Origin: Thermodesulfobacteriales bacterium
Lineage (GTDB): Bacteria > Desulfobacterota_D > UBA1144 > Nemesobacterales > UBA2774
Reading direction: 5' to 3'
DNA: 13,773 bases
Assembly (NCBI GenBank): GCA_004525335.1
Contig: SPCL01000050.1
Location: 1 to 13,773, forward strand
The notes beneath the pieces were generated by a model. It had not been told where the DNA came from and made no database searches. It saw only the letters and a program-made list of their open reading frames with translations. This document shows, piece after piece, positions 1-9,080 of this stretch (its first letter is position 1; the number at the start of each line of letters is the position of its first letter). Position numbers and translations under genes: made by a program.

Positions 1-9
1 AAGGGCACT

Positions 10-2838
10 TTGGAATCCATAAAAATCAAAGGGGCAAGAGAGCATAATCTAAAAGATGTATCCCTCTCTATTCCCAGAGGAAAGCTTGTTGTTATAACCG
101 GAGTTAGCGGATCAGGTAAATCTTCGCTTGCTTTCGACACAATATTTGCTGAGGGCCAGAGAAGGTATATGGAATCTCTCTCCGCCTATGCCAGACAGTT
201 TGTTGAAAAGATTGATAAGCCCGATGTGGATTCAATTGAAGGTCTTTCCCCCTCAATTTCAGTAGACCAGAAAACATTTCAAAGAAACCCTAGATCGACC
301 GTAGGAACTATTACAGAGATCTACGATTTCTTGCGGCTCTTATTTGCCCGTATAGGAAAACCTTACTGCCATAAATGCGGAGTTGAGATTTCTGCACAAA
401 GTCTCGATAAAATGGTTGAGCGGGTTTCGTCTCTTGGAAAAGGAGAAAAGATTTCAATCTACTCCCCAATTGTTCAGGGAAGAAAAGGAGAGTATCGAAA
501 AGAGCTTGAAGACTTAAGATCTGAGGGATATCTAAGAGTCAGAATTGACGGGGATATCTATGATCTTGATGACGAAATCACTATTAATAAGAATAAAAAA
601 CATACTATAGAGCTTCTGGTAGATGTTGCTATAATCCGCTCCGAGAATATGGCAGAGAGGATAAGGGAGTCTTTGCAAATAGCACTTAAGCGCTCAGGCG
701 GTGTTGTTGTAGTAGAATCAGATAAAGGGGCAAAATTTACATTCAGCGATAAGTTCGCATGCCCAGAGTGCGGAATGAGTTACCCTGAAATCTCCCCTCG
801 ATTGTTTTCATTTAATAGTCCTTACGGCTCATGCAAAGAATGTCACGGTCTAGGGACAACCTCATTTTGCGACCCCGAGCTTTTGATTGATTCTGATCTC
901 TCTATTTCCGAAGGAGCAATCATACCCTGGGGAAATTCAAGCTATTTTAAACAAATTATCGATAATGTATCAATATACTACGAATTTGATTTGAACACTC
1001 CTTTTAATAAACTCCCTGCCAAAATAAAGAAAATAGTTATTTATGGTTCAGGCGATGAAGAGGTTATGTTTTACAAGGAAAGAAAAGGGAGAGTGCTAAA
1101 ATACTGGGAAACTTATTCAGGAGTTTTAGGTATAACTTCACAGTGGTTTAAGGAAACTGAATCCCCTGAAATAAGAGAGAAACTGTCCCAGTATATGAGA
1201 ACCTCAACATGCACCCTGTGCGACGGGGCCAGACTGAGAAAAGAGGCACTCTCGATTCTTGTAGAGGATAAGTCGATTCACGATCTAGCTAAGATGCCGG
1301 TCGAAAATGCGCTTGAATTCTTTGAAAATCTAAATCTAACAGGCCGAGATAAGTTGATAGGCGATAGAATAACTAAGGAGATTAAGTCCCGCCTCAGTTT
1401 TTTAGATGATGTTGGACTTAGCTACCTTGCTCTAGACCGCTCAGCTCCTACGTTATCAGGCGGCGAAGCTCAGAGGATAAGGCTTGCCACTCAAGTCGGA
1501 TCAAAACTAACCGGTATTACATATGTCCTCGACGAACCTACTATAGGGCTTCATTCCAGAGATAATTTAAAACTGATTGAAACACTTAAATCCCTAAGAG
1601 ACAGTGGTAATTCAATAATAGTTGTGGAACATGATGAGGATACTATCAGAAATGCTGATTATGTTGTTGACATTGGTCCGGGTGCCGGGGAAAAGGGAGG
1701 AGTGATCGTATCAACCGGAGGGATCAGTAATTTAGTGCAGAATAAAGAATCACTGACGGGTGGTTACTTATCCGGCGCCCTTGGAGTTGTCTTGCCAAAG
1801 ACTCGTAGAAAACCAAAGGGGTTTATTTCTATTCAAGCTGCAACTGAACATAATCTAAAAAGTATTGATGCCAAATTTCCTTTAGGTGTGTTCACTTGTG
1901 TTACGGGAGTTTCGGGATCAGGAAAAAGTACGCTTGTTATCGATACTCTTTATAACGCGCTCAGTAATTCTCTATATAGAAGTAAAGAGCCGATTGGTAA
2001 GCATAAGAATATAAGCGGTTTCAAGGATATAGATAAGGTGTTAAATGTAGAGCAAAGTCCAATTGGAAGAACCCCTAGATCTAATCCGGCCACTTATACG
2101 GGCCTATTCTCTCCGATTAGAGATCTGTTCGCTATGCTTCCTCAATCCAACGCTCGTGGGTATAAGGCGGGAAGGTTCAGTTTTAATGTCAACGATGGCA
2201 GGTGTAGTGTATGCGCAGGGCACGGGACTGAAAAAATTGAGATGCATTTTCTGCCGGACGTCTATGTTACATGTGAGCGCTGTGGTGGAAGCAGGTACAA
2301 CTCTGAGACCTTGGACATTAAATACAAGGGAAAGAGTATCGCTGATGTGCTGGATATGACAGTTAGCGAGGCGCATGAGTTCTTCAAAAATATTCCTCCG
2401 TTAAAGTCTAAGCTTGAGGTGCTTGAAGCGGTTGGGCTTGAATATATTAGATTGGGCCAGGCTGCAACAACTCTTTCGGGAGGAGAGGCTCAGAGAATAA
2501 AACTTTCAAAAGAGCTTTCCCGCCGCGCAACTGGAAATACGATATACATACTCGATGAGCCCACAATTGGGCTTCACTTTGATGATGTCCGTAAACTGCT
2601 TCTTGTAATACAAGAGCTTACCAATAAAGGAAATACTGTTATAGTAATTGAGCATAATCTTGATGTAATAAAATGTGCCGATCATTTAATCGATATGGGC
2701 CCAGAAGGTGGGGATGCAGGCGGGTATATTGTGGCTCAGGGGACTCCGGAGAAAGTATCTAAAGCTAAGGGTTCCTATACTGCTCTATTTTTGAAAAAAA
2801 TATTATCTAACAAATCTAAAAATAGAGGGCCTCATTAA
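10..2838 (+). CDS. uvrA: UvrABC excinuclease subunit A
   Basis: DNA-damage recognition ATPase of nucleotide excision repair, acting in the cytoplasm as a dimer that loads UvrB. The 942 residues match the usual full length of about 940. Two ABC modules are visible: Walker A GVSGSGKSS at residues 31-39 and GVSGSGKST at 633-641, with LSGGE signatures at 482-486 and 822-826. Zinc-module cysteines are at C251/C254/C275/C278 and C732/C735/C755/C758, and an extra CHKC lies at 120-123. The start is TTG with AAGGG at 1-5 just upstream. It fits the family N-terminus (xIxIKGAREHNLK), although the frame stays open to the left edge. The next gene begins at the base after the stop codon, so the two are probably co-transcribed. 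Identification is firm from the motifs; only the start is uncertain. Confidence 0.98.
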   Translation: MESIKIKGAREHNLKDVSLSIPRGKLVVITGVSGSGKSSLAFDTIFAEGQRRYMESLSAYARQFVEKIDKPDVDSIEGLSPSISVDQKTFQRNPRSTVGTITEIYDFLRLLFARIGKPYCHKCGVEISAQSLDKMVERVSSLGKGEKISIYSPIVQGRKGEYRKELEDLRSEGYLRVRIDGDIYDLDDEITINKNKKHTIELLVDVAIIRSENMAERIRESLQIALKRSGGVVVVESDKGAKFTFSDKFACPECGMSYPEISPRLFSFNSPYGSCKECHGLGTTSFCDPELLIDSDLSISEGAIIPWGNSSYFKQIIDNVSIYYEFDLNTPFNKLPAKIKKIVIYGSGDEEVMFYKERKGRVLKYWETYSGVLGITSQWFKETESPEIREKLSQYMRTSTCTLCDGARLRKEALSILVEDKSIHDLAKMPVENALEFFENLNLTGRDKLIGDRITKEIKSRLSFLDDVGLSYLALDRSAPTLSGGEAQRIRLATQVGSKLTGITYVLDEPTIGLHSRDNLKLIETLKSLRDSGNSIIVVEHDEDTIRNADYVVDIGPGAGEKGGVIVSTGGISNLVQNKESLTGGYLSGALGVVLPKTRRKPKGFISIQAATEHNLKSIDAKFPLGVFTCVTGVSGSGKSTLVIDTLYNALSNSLYRSKEPIGKHKNISGFKDIDKVLNVEQSPIGRTPRSNPATYTGLFSPIRDLFAMLPQSNARGYKAGRFSFNVNDGRCSVCAGHGTEKIEMHFLPDVYVTCERCGGSRYNSETLDIKYKGKSIADVLDMTVSEAHEFFKNIPPLKSKLEVLEAVGLEYIRLGQAATTLSGGEAQRIKLSKELSRRATGNTIYILDEPTIGLHFDDVRKLLLVIQELTNKGNTVIVIEHNLDVIKCADHLIDMGPEGGDAGGYIVAQGTPEKVSKAKGSYTALFLKKILSNKSKNRGPH

Positions 2839-3642
2839 TTGGATTTAATACAGTCAATAATATTAGGCGCAATTCAGGGGCTTACCGAGTTTCTCCCGGT
2901 AAGCAGCACGGCTCACCTCATACTCCTGCCCTGGTTCTTCTCATGGACCGATCAAGGGCTTCCATTTAATGTGGCTCTACATATGGGTAGTTTGCTAGCG
3001 ATTATTTATTATTTTTGGCGTGATTGGGTTTTAATAATCAAAGAGTTTGTTCAGAGTGTGTTTAGCCGAAGTTTTGAGGGTCGTCCTAATGGAAAAACCG
3101 GTTTATATCTAATTATTGCAACTATTCCGGGCGCTTTAGCAGGCGTACTTTTTGAACAATATGCAGCAGGACTCCTTAGACATCCTTTGTCTATAGCTTT
3201 CTCCCTTTCTTTTTTTGCTGTAGTTCTTTATTTCTCAGACAGAGCGTCTAAGAAAACCAAAACAGTTAGAGGGATGAACATGGTTGATTGCATAGTAATC
3301 GGCCTTTCTCAGGCGTTCGCAATTATCCCGGGGGTATCGCGCTCTGGCATAACAATTACAGGGGCTATGTTTAGAAACTTAAACCGCGAAGAAGCCGCAA
3401 AGTTTTCATTTTTATTGGGAGCGCCGCTTATAGCAGGCGCGGGAGTGTTTGAAGCAAGACATCTAGAATATTCAGCGGTGATAAGTGCGCCTTTTATCGC
3501 CGGAGTTTTAACATCTGCAGTTTTTGCGTTCCTGGCTATTAAATTCCTATTGAGATTCGTTAGAAAATCTAGCTATACAGTATTTGTTGTGTACAGACTA
3601 GCGCTTGCTGTGATAATAGCCGGTTTATATTTAATCAGATAA
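2839..3642 (+). CDS. uppP: Undecaprenyl-diphosphate phosphatase (UppP/BacA)
   Basis: Integral inner-membrane enzyme that dephosphorylates undecaprenyl diphosphate to recycle the lipid carrier used for peptidoglycan and O-antigen synthesis; the family is linked to bacitracin tolerance. The 267 residues are mostly hydrophobic helices. The two family signatures are present: QGLTEFLPVSSTAH at residues 13-26 (the glutamate-rich motif and the conserved His) and PGVSRSG at 164-170 with the phosphate-binding Arg168. The start is TTG directly after the uvrA stop, with GAGGG at 2825-2829 inside the end of uvrA as a well-spaced ribosome binding site. This tight junction indicates translation from a uvrA transcript. 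No terminator is visible in the 65 bp that follow, so the next gene may belong to the same operon. Confidence 0.97.
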   Translation: MDLIQSIILGAIQGLTEFLPVSSTAHLILLPWFFSWTDQGLPFNVALHMGSLLAIIYYFWRDWVLIIKEFVQSVFSRSFEGRPNGKTGLYLIIATIPGALAGVLFEQYAAGLLRHPLSIAFSLSFFAVVLYFSDRASKKTKTVRGMNMVDCIVIGLSQAFAIIPGVSRSGITITGAMFRNLNREEAAKFSFLLGAPLIAGAGVFEARHLEYSAVISAPFIAGVLTSAVFAFLAIKFLLRFVRKSSYTVFVVYRLALAVIIAGLYLIR

Positions 3643-3707
3643 AACATCTTGTATTCTTCTTACCTCTATTGGACTAATATAGTATTTAACAAATTGAGGT
3701 TACAAAA

Positions 3708-4418
3708 TTGATCGCACTACTTACAGCAACTTGGGATGAGATCAGACTTTTAAAACGAAACATACAAGTTTCCGAACAAGGGAGAAGCGGAGAGCTGAAA
3801 TACCTGATTGGTGAGCTATCTGGCCGACCTGTTATTGCAGCTCAGACAGGGGTCGGGATAAGGAGAGCAAGGACGGGAGCAAGCTTAATAATTCAGAAAT
3901 TCAAACCCTCACTTATTATTGTCGGTGGTTTCGGAGGCGCTCTGAGTTCTGATCTCAATGTTGGCGATATTATTTTAGGTGAGTCCGTAATTAGTTTAAA
4001 GAAAGATGAGACTAAAGAGCTTCACTGTGATTTTTCTTTTTCTGACGCCGATTTTGTAAAGGGACGAATACTAACCGAAAGCAGATTTGTTAATGAACCG
4101 GAAGAAAAGAAGCGCTTACTAAAAGTCTCAAAGGCATCAGTTGTAGATATGGAAACATGGGGGGTAGCAGAGGCCGCTCGTCAAAGCAAAACACCTGTGG
4201 CTTCTGTACGCGCTGTATCTGATGAAGTTCATGAACTGCTGCCTGATATGGCTGCATTGTATGGAAATAACGGCGAGCTTGATTTCATAAAAGCTGATAA
4301 ATATTTCAAAGAGTTTCCAGATTTAGTAGCCACCTATTTAAAATTCCGATTTAAGAACACCCCAATTGCGTCAGATTCGCTGAGCAAGTTCCTCTCAATT
4401 TTAATTGCCAATCTATAG
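3708..4418 (+). CDS. Nucleoside phosphorylase/nucleosidase family protein (MTAN- or HpnG-like)
   Basis: A 236-residue protein of the PNP/UDP phosphorylase superfamily, whose members cleave the glycosidic bond of purine nucleosides. Visible marks are an N-terminal TATWDE segment (residues 7-12) at the place of the MTAN acidic residue, a glycine-rich strand IIVGGFGGAL at 70-79, the nucleoside-binding DMET at 147-150, and the late SDE at 171-173, where Asp172 would be the catalytic acid. Candidates are 5'-methylthioadenosine/S-adenosylhomocysteine nucleosidase, futalosine hydrolase, or the hopanoid-associated HpnG; the segment around SDExxELLPD resembles HpnG most to my eye. No other hopanoid genes are in the window, so the substrate stays open. 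The start is TTG with GAGGT at 3696-3700, seven bases upstream. The sequence after residue 180 is divergent. Confidence 0.8.
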   Translation: MIALLTATWDEIRLLKRNIQVSEQGRSGELKYLIGELSGRPVIAAQTGVGIRRARTGASLIIQKFKPSLIIVGGFGGALSSDLNVGDIILGESVISLKKDETKELHCDFSFSDADFVKGRILTESRFVNEPEEKKRLLKVSKASVVDMETWGVAEAARQSKTPVASVRAVSDEVHELLPDMAALYGNNGELDFIKADKYFKEFPDLVATYLKFRFKNTPIASDSLSKFLSILIANL

Positions 4419-4425
4419 TTCCAAA

Positions 4426-4455
4426 TTGACATAAATATTCTTTACATCCATAGGT
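4426..4455 (+). promoter_or_regulatory. Possible promoter for the tldD-like gene
   Basis: A perfect -35 consensus TTGACA sits at 4426-4431 in the short gap before the exported peptidase. The matching -10 is poor: ATAGGT at 4450-4455 is 18 bases away. It may be a real weak promoter or chance in AT-rich DNA. Confidence 0.25.
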
Positions 4456-4475
4456 ATCGGAGTAATCTTTTTAAT

Positions 4476-6197
4476 ATGATATTGAAATTAATGAAGATTC
4501 GCACTTTATATATACCAGCATTACTTCTCATTCTTTTTATTTCATCTTTCACAGTATCGATAGCACAGGAATCCAAAAGAAGTGATCTTGTAGTTCTACA
4601 AGCTATGCAAGATGAACTCAATCGCTCGCAGCAAGAGCTAAAGCTTGAAAGCTACGAATCACCTTATTTCATAAGTTATCAGATTAAAGACAATGAATTC
4701 TATAGTATCAAGGGGAAGTATGGAGCAATAGCCTCCTCAGATAACAATAGAGTGAGACGTTTGTATGTTGATGTCCGAGTTGGTGATTATGATTTTGATA
4801 ATTCCATCAAGGGTATATCAGGCGGCAGAGTACCGTTTCACGACGCCTATGAAGTGCCGGTAGATAATGATCCTGATGCCATTAGAGCAACGTTGTGGCA
4901 GGTCACAGACTATGCTTACAAAGAAGCCCTAACGCAGTATTTCAATAAAAAAGCTAATAATGTCCAGGAGATAAAAGATATCAACTCCAAAAGTTTTACA
5001 AAAGAAGCGAGCCACACATATTTCGGCCCCGAGATTGAGTTAGCTTTCAATGCCCCAGAGTGGGAAGACAAGATAAGAGATATTTCTTCCGTCTATAAGA
5101 ACTATAAAGAGCTTACCAATGCAGATATTGTAATCACGGCACAACAGGAAACGGTCTATTTCGTCAACACTGAGGGAACTAAATATATAAGAGATGAACT
5201 GCTTTATTCAATTGATGCCCAAGTAGTTGCTAGGGCCGAAGATGGGAAGGAAATAACTAACTACAGAAATCTCTACTACGTTTCACCAGAAGATATTCCA
5301 AGCGTAGAAGAGATTAAGTCCGTAGTGAAAGAAATGATAGAAGAAACACTTGAGATGAGGAATGCTGAAGTCCTTTCCCCTGTAAGCGTGCCTGCATTGC
5401 TTGAACCGGAAGCCGCTGGAGTTGTGTTCCACGAAGCAGTTGGCCATAGGCTGGAGGGTGAGCGGCAGATCGACGATGATGAAGGTCAGACATTCAAAGA
5501 AAAAGTAGGTCAAAAAGTCATTCCGGCTTTCCTTTCTATAATTGACGACCCGTCAAAGAAGAGCTTAAACGGAACACATCTGATGGGATATTATCCTTTT
5601 GATGACCAGGGAGTGCCGGGAGAAAGAGTGGTTTTAATAGAAAACGGAGTATTAAAAAACTTTCTATTATCCAGAACACCTGTTAATGGGGTTGAAAGAT
5701 CAAACGGTCACGGCAGGGCGTCTTACGGGCGTGCTCCCATAGCGCGGATGAGCAATACTATTATTGAGTCCAAAACAGAATATACTCAGGAAAAGTTGAA
5801 AGAGCTCCTAATAGAAGAAGTTAAACGTCAGAATAAACCTTTCGGCTTGTTAATTAAAAGTATGAAAGGAGGAGAGACGAATACTTCTTCTTACAACTTC
5901 CAGGCCTACAGAGCAACACCGGTTGTAATATATAAAGTCGATCCAAAAACCGGCAAGGAGACTCCGGTACGGGATATAGAGATTGTCGGAACGCCGCTTG
6001 TGTCAATTAACAAAATCATTGCCACAGGTAATGATTATTCCGTTTTTAATGGGTTCTGCGGAGCCGAGTCAGGCTATATTCCTGTTTCGACAGTTGCTCC
6101 GAGTATCCTGGTTTCAGAGATAGAATTTCAGCGCAAATCATCCAAAAAAGAAAAGCTCCCTTTATTGCCGCCCCCATTTTTTCAACGCAATAATTGA
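4476..6197 (+). CDS. Exported TldD/PmbA-family metallopeptidase
   Basis: A 573-residue member of the TldD/PmbA (peptidase U62) family, metal-dependent proteases that degrade unfolded peptides or mature modified peptides. The zinc motif HEAVGH is at residues 319-324 (VFHEAVGHRLEGE), and the expected late Cys ligand is Cys528 in NGFCGAESGYIPVS. Unlike E. coli TldD, which is cytoplasmic, this one starts with a basic stretch, a hydrophobic core (ALLLILFISSFTVSIA) and a plausible signal peptidase site near residue 30, so it is probably periplasmic or secreted. The extra N-terminal domain makes it about 90 residues longer than classical TldD. No TldE/PmbA partner is next to it. The start at 4476 has only a distant GGAG (4459-4462). 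An in-frame ATG at 4491 would keep the signal peptide but has no ribosome binding site. Confidence 0.9.
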   Translation: MILKLMKIRTLYIPALLLILFISSFTVSIAQESKRSDLVVLQAMQDELNRSQQELKLESYESPYFISYQIKDNEFYSIKGKYGAIASSDNNRVRRLYVDVRVGDYDFDNSIKGISGGRVPFHDAYEVPVDNDPDAIRATLWQVTDYAYKEALTQYFNKKANNVQEIKDINSKSFTKEASHTYFGPEIELAFNAPEWEDKIRDISSVYKNYKELTNADIVITAQQETVYFVNTEGTKYIRDELLYSIDAQVVARAEDGKEITNYRNLYYVSPEDIPSVEEIKSVVKEMIEETLEMRNAEVLSPVSVPALLEPEAAGVVFHEAVGHRLEGERQIDDDEGQTFKEKVGQKVIPAFLSIIDDPSKKSLNGTHLMGYYPFDDQGVPGERVVLIENGVLKNFLLSRTPVNGVERSNGHGRASYGRAPIARMSNTIIESKTEYTQEKLKELLIEEVKRQNKPFGLLIKSMKGGETNTSSYNFQAYRATPVVIYKVDPKTGKETPVRDIEIVGTPLVSINKIIATGNDYSVFNGFCGAESGYIPVSTVAPSILVSEIEFQRKSSKKEKLPLLPPPFFQRNN

Positions 6198-6213
6198 TAA
6201 TTTATCAGGTTCT

Positions 6214-6229
6214 TAATTCGCCCGAATTA
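6214..6229. promoter_or_regulatory. Perfect 7-2-7 palindrome upstream of acs
   Basis: TAATTCG at 6214-6220 and CGAATTA at 6223-6229 are exact inverted repeats around CC. The site lies in the 121-bp gap between the tldD-like gene and acs, about 90 bases before the acs start. The size and symmetry suit an operator for a dimeric regulator. This is inferred from symmetry only; I do not recognise the motif, and no convincing promoter boxes could be fixed beside it. Confidence 0.3.
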
Positions 6230-6318
6230 GTTAACAATATAAAAAGGTTCAAAATCTAAAGATTTTTTGTTAGTATTGAATATATTACTTCCACTCCAAC
6301 TCTTAAGGGGGTTTTCAA

Positions 6319-8274
6319 ATGGCTAAGACTGAAAAAACTATGGAGGCTTTACTAAACGAAGGACGCACTTTTTCTCCTAGTAAACATTTTAGAGAAAATG
6401 CTCATGTGAATGATGAAGCTCTATACAGAAAAGCAAAACGAAATAGAGAAAAGTACTGGGAAGATTTTGCCAAGGAACTTGACTGGTTTAAGAAATGGCG
6501 AAAAGTACTCACTTGGAAAGCCCCTGACTCAAAATGGTTTGTTGGTGGAAAGCTAAACGCTTCTTATAACTGTTTAGATCGCCACATTACTACATCCAGG
6601 AAAAATAAAGCCGCAATAATTTGGGAAGGTGAGTTTGGGGAGAGTGTAACTCTTAGCTATTGGGAGCTATACAGGGAAGTAAACAAATTCTCAAACGTTC
6701 TTAAAAAGCTTGGAGTTAAAAAAGGAGACAGGGTTACAATTTACCTACCGATGATCCCTGAGCTTGCAATTGCTATGCTTGCATGCGCCAGGATTGGTGC
6801 CCCTCATAGCATAGTTTTTGGAGGATTCAGTGCCGATAGCCTCCGGGACAGGATAATAGATTGTAAATCCAATCTGCTAATAACATCAGACGGCGGATTC
6901 CGAAGAGGAAAAGTAGTCCCACTTAAGGCAAATGCTGATGAAGCTATTAAAAAGACTCCAAGTATTAAAAATGTAGTTGTGGTTAACAGAGTTGGAGATA
7001 AAGAGAAAGTAAAAATGAAACGGGGAAGAGATCTGTGGTGGCATAAGTTGATGGAAGAGGCTGACCCCTATTGTGCTCCTGAGAAAATGGACTCAGAGGA
7101 TATGCTTTTTCTTCTCTATACTAGCGGAACCACAGGCAAACCTAAAGGCATAGTCCATACAACAGGCGGCTATATGGTCGGGGTGAGTGCAACTACTAAA
7201 TTGGTTTTTGACCTCAAAGAAGAGGACACTTACTGGTGCACAGCAGATATAGGTTGGGTTACAGGTCATAGTTATATTATTTACGGCCCACTTGCCAACG
7301 GCGCTACATCAATTATGTATGAAGGTGCTCCCGATTATCCCGATATTGGGCGGTTTTGGGCGATAGTTGAGAAATATGCTGTAAATATTTTCTACACAGC
7401 TCCAACAGCGATAAGAGCTTTCATGAAATGGGGAGAAGAGTATCCGCAAAAATACGATCTAAGCTCGCTTCGTCTTCTGGGATCGGTTGGGGAGCCGATA
7501 AACCCTGAGGCATGGATGTGGTATCACACGCACATCGGAGGTAAGAAATGTCCGATAGTTGACACTTGGTGGCAGACTGAGACGGGGTCCATACTAATTA
7601 CAGCGCTCCCCGGATTGACTATACTAAAGCCCGGATCAGCTACACTTCCATTCCCTGGGATAGATGCAGATGTTGTTGATGAAAAGGGTAAAAGTGTCAA
7701 AGTAGGAGCTGGATATCTAGTACTTACGAGTCCGTGGCCTTCAATGTTAAGAGGGATTTATGGTGATCGGAAACGCTATGTGGATACCTACTGGAGCAAG
7801 TATCCGGGCATCTATTTTACAGGGGACGGTGCTAAGAGAGATAAGGATGGATATATATGGATTCTAGGCAGAGTGGATGACGTAATGAATGTAGCTGGGC
7901 ACAGAATTAGTACCATGGAAGTCGAAAGCGCTCTTGTTGATCATCCTACAGTTGCTGAGGCTGCGGTCGTCGGAAAGGCCCACGACCTAAAAGGTCAGAG
8001 TATAGTTGCATTTACAACGCTTAAGAAGAATATAAAGCCGAGTCAGGAGCTTCTGGATGAACTAAAAAAGCATGTGGCCAAAAAAATCGGAGCTATTGCC
8101 CGCCCGGATGATATTATTTTCACTGCAGAGCTGCCCAAAACAAGAAGCGGAAAAATTATGCGTAGGCTTCTTCGTAATATCGCAGAAGGGGCAGTCTTGG
8201 GAGATACTACAACATTGGCCGATCCTTCGGTTGTAAATCAGCTCAGGGAGCAGCACGAGCACAAAGAAGGGTAA
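6319..8274 (+). CDS. acs: Acetyl-CoA synthetase (acetate--CoA ligase, AMP-forming)
   Basis: Activates acetate to acetyl-CoA through an acetyl-adenylate, in the cytoplasm, allowing growth on or salvage of acetate. The 651 residues match the family length. An N-terminal Acs domain is followed by the AMP-binding P-loop YTSGTTGKPKG at 267-277, WVTGHSY, GEPINPEAW, and DTWWQTETG at 415-423. The Trp pair there narrows the acyl pocket to acetate- or propionate-sized substrates. Near the C-terminus, PKTRSGKIMRR contains Lys612, the catalytic lysine that acetylation switches off in well-studied homologues; the flanking sequence is conserved, so the same control is possible. AAGGGGG at 6305-6311 is a strong ribosome binding site. 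The gene has its own upstream gap and is probably a separate transcription unit. It converges on the DUF1232 gene with only 12 bp between them. Confidence 0.97.
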   Translation: MAKTEKTMEALLNEGRTFSPSKHFRENAHVNDEALYRKAKRNREKYWEDFAKELDWFKKWRKVLTWKAPDSKWFVGGKLNASYNCLDRHITTSRKNKAAIIWEGEFGESVTLSYWELYREVNKFSNVLKKLGVKKGDRVTIYLPMIPELAIAMLACARIGAPHSIVFGGFSADSLRDRIIDCKSNLLITSDGGFRRGKVVPLKANADEAIKKTPSIKNVVVVNRVGDKEKVKMKRGRDLWWHKLMEEADPYCAPEKMDSEDMLFLLYTSGTTGKPKGIVHTTGGYMVGVSATTKLVFDLKEEDTYWCTADIGWVTGHSYIIYGPLANGATSIMYEGAPDYPDIGRFWAIVEKYAVNIFYTAPTAIRAFMKWGEEYPQKYDLSSLRLLGSVGEPINPEAWMWYHTHIGGKKCPIVDTWWQTETGSILITALPGLTILKPGSATLPFPGIDADVVDEKGKSVKVGAGYLVLTSPWPSMLRGIYGDRKRYVDTYWSKYPGIYFTGDGAKRDKDGYIWILGRVDDVMNVAGHRISTMEVESALVDHPTVAEAAVVGKAHDLKGQSIVAFTTLKKNIKPSQELLDELKKHVAKKIGAIARPDDIIFTAELPKTRSGKIMRRLLRNIAEGAVLGDTTTLADPSVVNQLREQHEHKEG

Positions 8275-8286
8275 AGCCTATTATAT

Positions 8287-8727
8287 TTAAGCAGAGGCGG
8301 TTTGTTGGTTTTGTTGGTTTTCTTGTTCAGTCAGTGTTGAATTTCGTAGCTTGAAATTCTGGATGTCTTGTTTAATAGAGGCAAGAACAAAGCCAATTAC
8401 CGTAGCATCATCTAAAAGCCCTACTGCAGGAACTATATCGGGTACGGCATCTAATGGATTAACAAAATATACAAGAGCACCCGTACATAGAACTAGAGTC
8501 ATCCACGGTATTCCCTTATAATCGCCTTTGACCCAAGATTTGAGCATGGCAATAACTACACTAATCTCACTTTGAATGAAAATTATCTTTTTCTTGCCGG
8601 AGTTTATTTCTTTAGAGGCCGTATCTACTAACTTATTTACATCTTTAGTGCTTTTTAGAATACCGTAAGCGCTAATGAGCGCTGTAGTAGAAAACAACTT
8701 AAGTACGGTTTTCGAAGAGGTGAACAT
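8287..8727 (-). CDS. DUF1232 (YkvA-like) small membrane-associated protein
   Basis: A 146-residue protein with the DUF1232 signature: a hydrophobic stretch TLVLCTGALVYFVNPLDAVP (residues 77-96) leading to PDIVPAVGLLDDATV at 96-110. The NPLDAVPD-x-IP-x-x-GLLDD pattern is diagnostic. The function of the family is unknown. The N-terminus is mildly hydrophobic and the C-terminus ends in a low-complexity Gln/Asn tail (ENQQNQQ) encoded by a short tandem repeat. No ribosome binding site is visible before the ATG (the upstream bases are AT only), unlike most neighbours, so the start is less certain or translation is weak. It lies 49 bp downstream of rpmB on the same strand and may be read from the rpmB promoter. 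Confidence 0.85.
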   Translation of the reverse strand: MFTSSKTVLKLFSTTALISAYGILKSTKDVNKLVDTASKEINSGKKKIIFIQSEISVVIAMLKSWVKGDYKGIPWMTLVLCTGALVYFVNPLDAVPDIVPAVGLLDDATVIGFVLASIKQDIQNFKLRNSTLTEQENQQNQQTASA

Positions 8728-8776
8728 AATTTATTTAATGCTACAAAACTTCTTATATGCTATTAAATAGTGGAAA

Positions 8777-9016
8777 CTATGTTACATCTTTTAAGGTCAG
8801 ACCATTATCTTTCAGGACTGCAAAAAGACCCTTTTTAGTAATGGTTCTATAAGTCCTCATAGTAATTCTAAGTCTGATAGTACGGTCGAGCTCTGGAATA
8901 TAAATCTTTTTCCATTGAAGATTTGGGTTCTGGCGGCGCTTAACTTTATTGTTAGCGTGTGATACGTGGTTGCCTACCAGCGGTTTTGTTCCAGTTATCA
9001 TATCTTTCTGTGCCAT
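8777..9016 (-). CDS. rpmB: 50S ribosomal protein L28 (cysteine-free form)
   Basis: Large-subunit ribosomal protein of 79 residues. The conserved GNHVSHANNKVKRRQNPNLQ (residues 16-35) and the C-terminal TITKKGLFAVL identify L28. Some L28 proteins carry zinc-ribbon cysteines near the N-terminus; this one has none (MAQKDMITGTKPL in their place), so it is the zinc-independent type. AAGGAGAG just upstream of the ATG (complement of about 9021-9029) is a strong ribosome binding site, as expected for a ribosomal protein. rpmG (L33), a frequent neighbour, is not adjacent. Confidence 0.96.
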   Translation of the reverse strand: MAQKDMITGTKPLVGNHVSHANNKVKRRQNPNLQWKKIYIPELDRTIRLRITMRTYRTITKKGLFAVLKDNGLTLKDVT

Positions 9017-9052
9017 TATTCTCTCCTTCTTAATCCATAAAACAGGTTACTA

Positions 9053-9080
9053 AGTATTCCACAAGAAAAAGATTTGTAAA
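9053..9080 (-). promoter_or_regulatory. Likely rpmB promoter
   Basis: On the minus strand TTTACA (complement of 9075-9080) and AATACT (complement of 9053-9058) are separated by 16 bases, a fair sigma-70-type pair placed about 37 bases before the L28 start. The assignment rests on consensus match only. Confidence 0.35.

Noticed and set aside
2063..2376. Open frames on both strands inside uvrA.
   Set aside because: They are overlaps of a firmly identified gene, have no ribosome binding site support and resemble no protein family.
6251..6268. Hairpin AAAATC-TAAA-GATTTT followed by T residues, as a terminator of the tldD-like gene.
   Set aside because: The stem has only one GC pair and most of the T-run is inside the stem, so it would be too weak to call.
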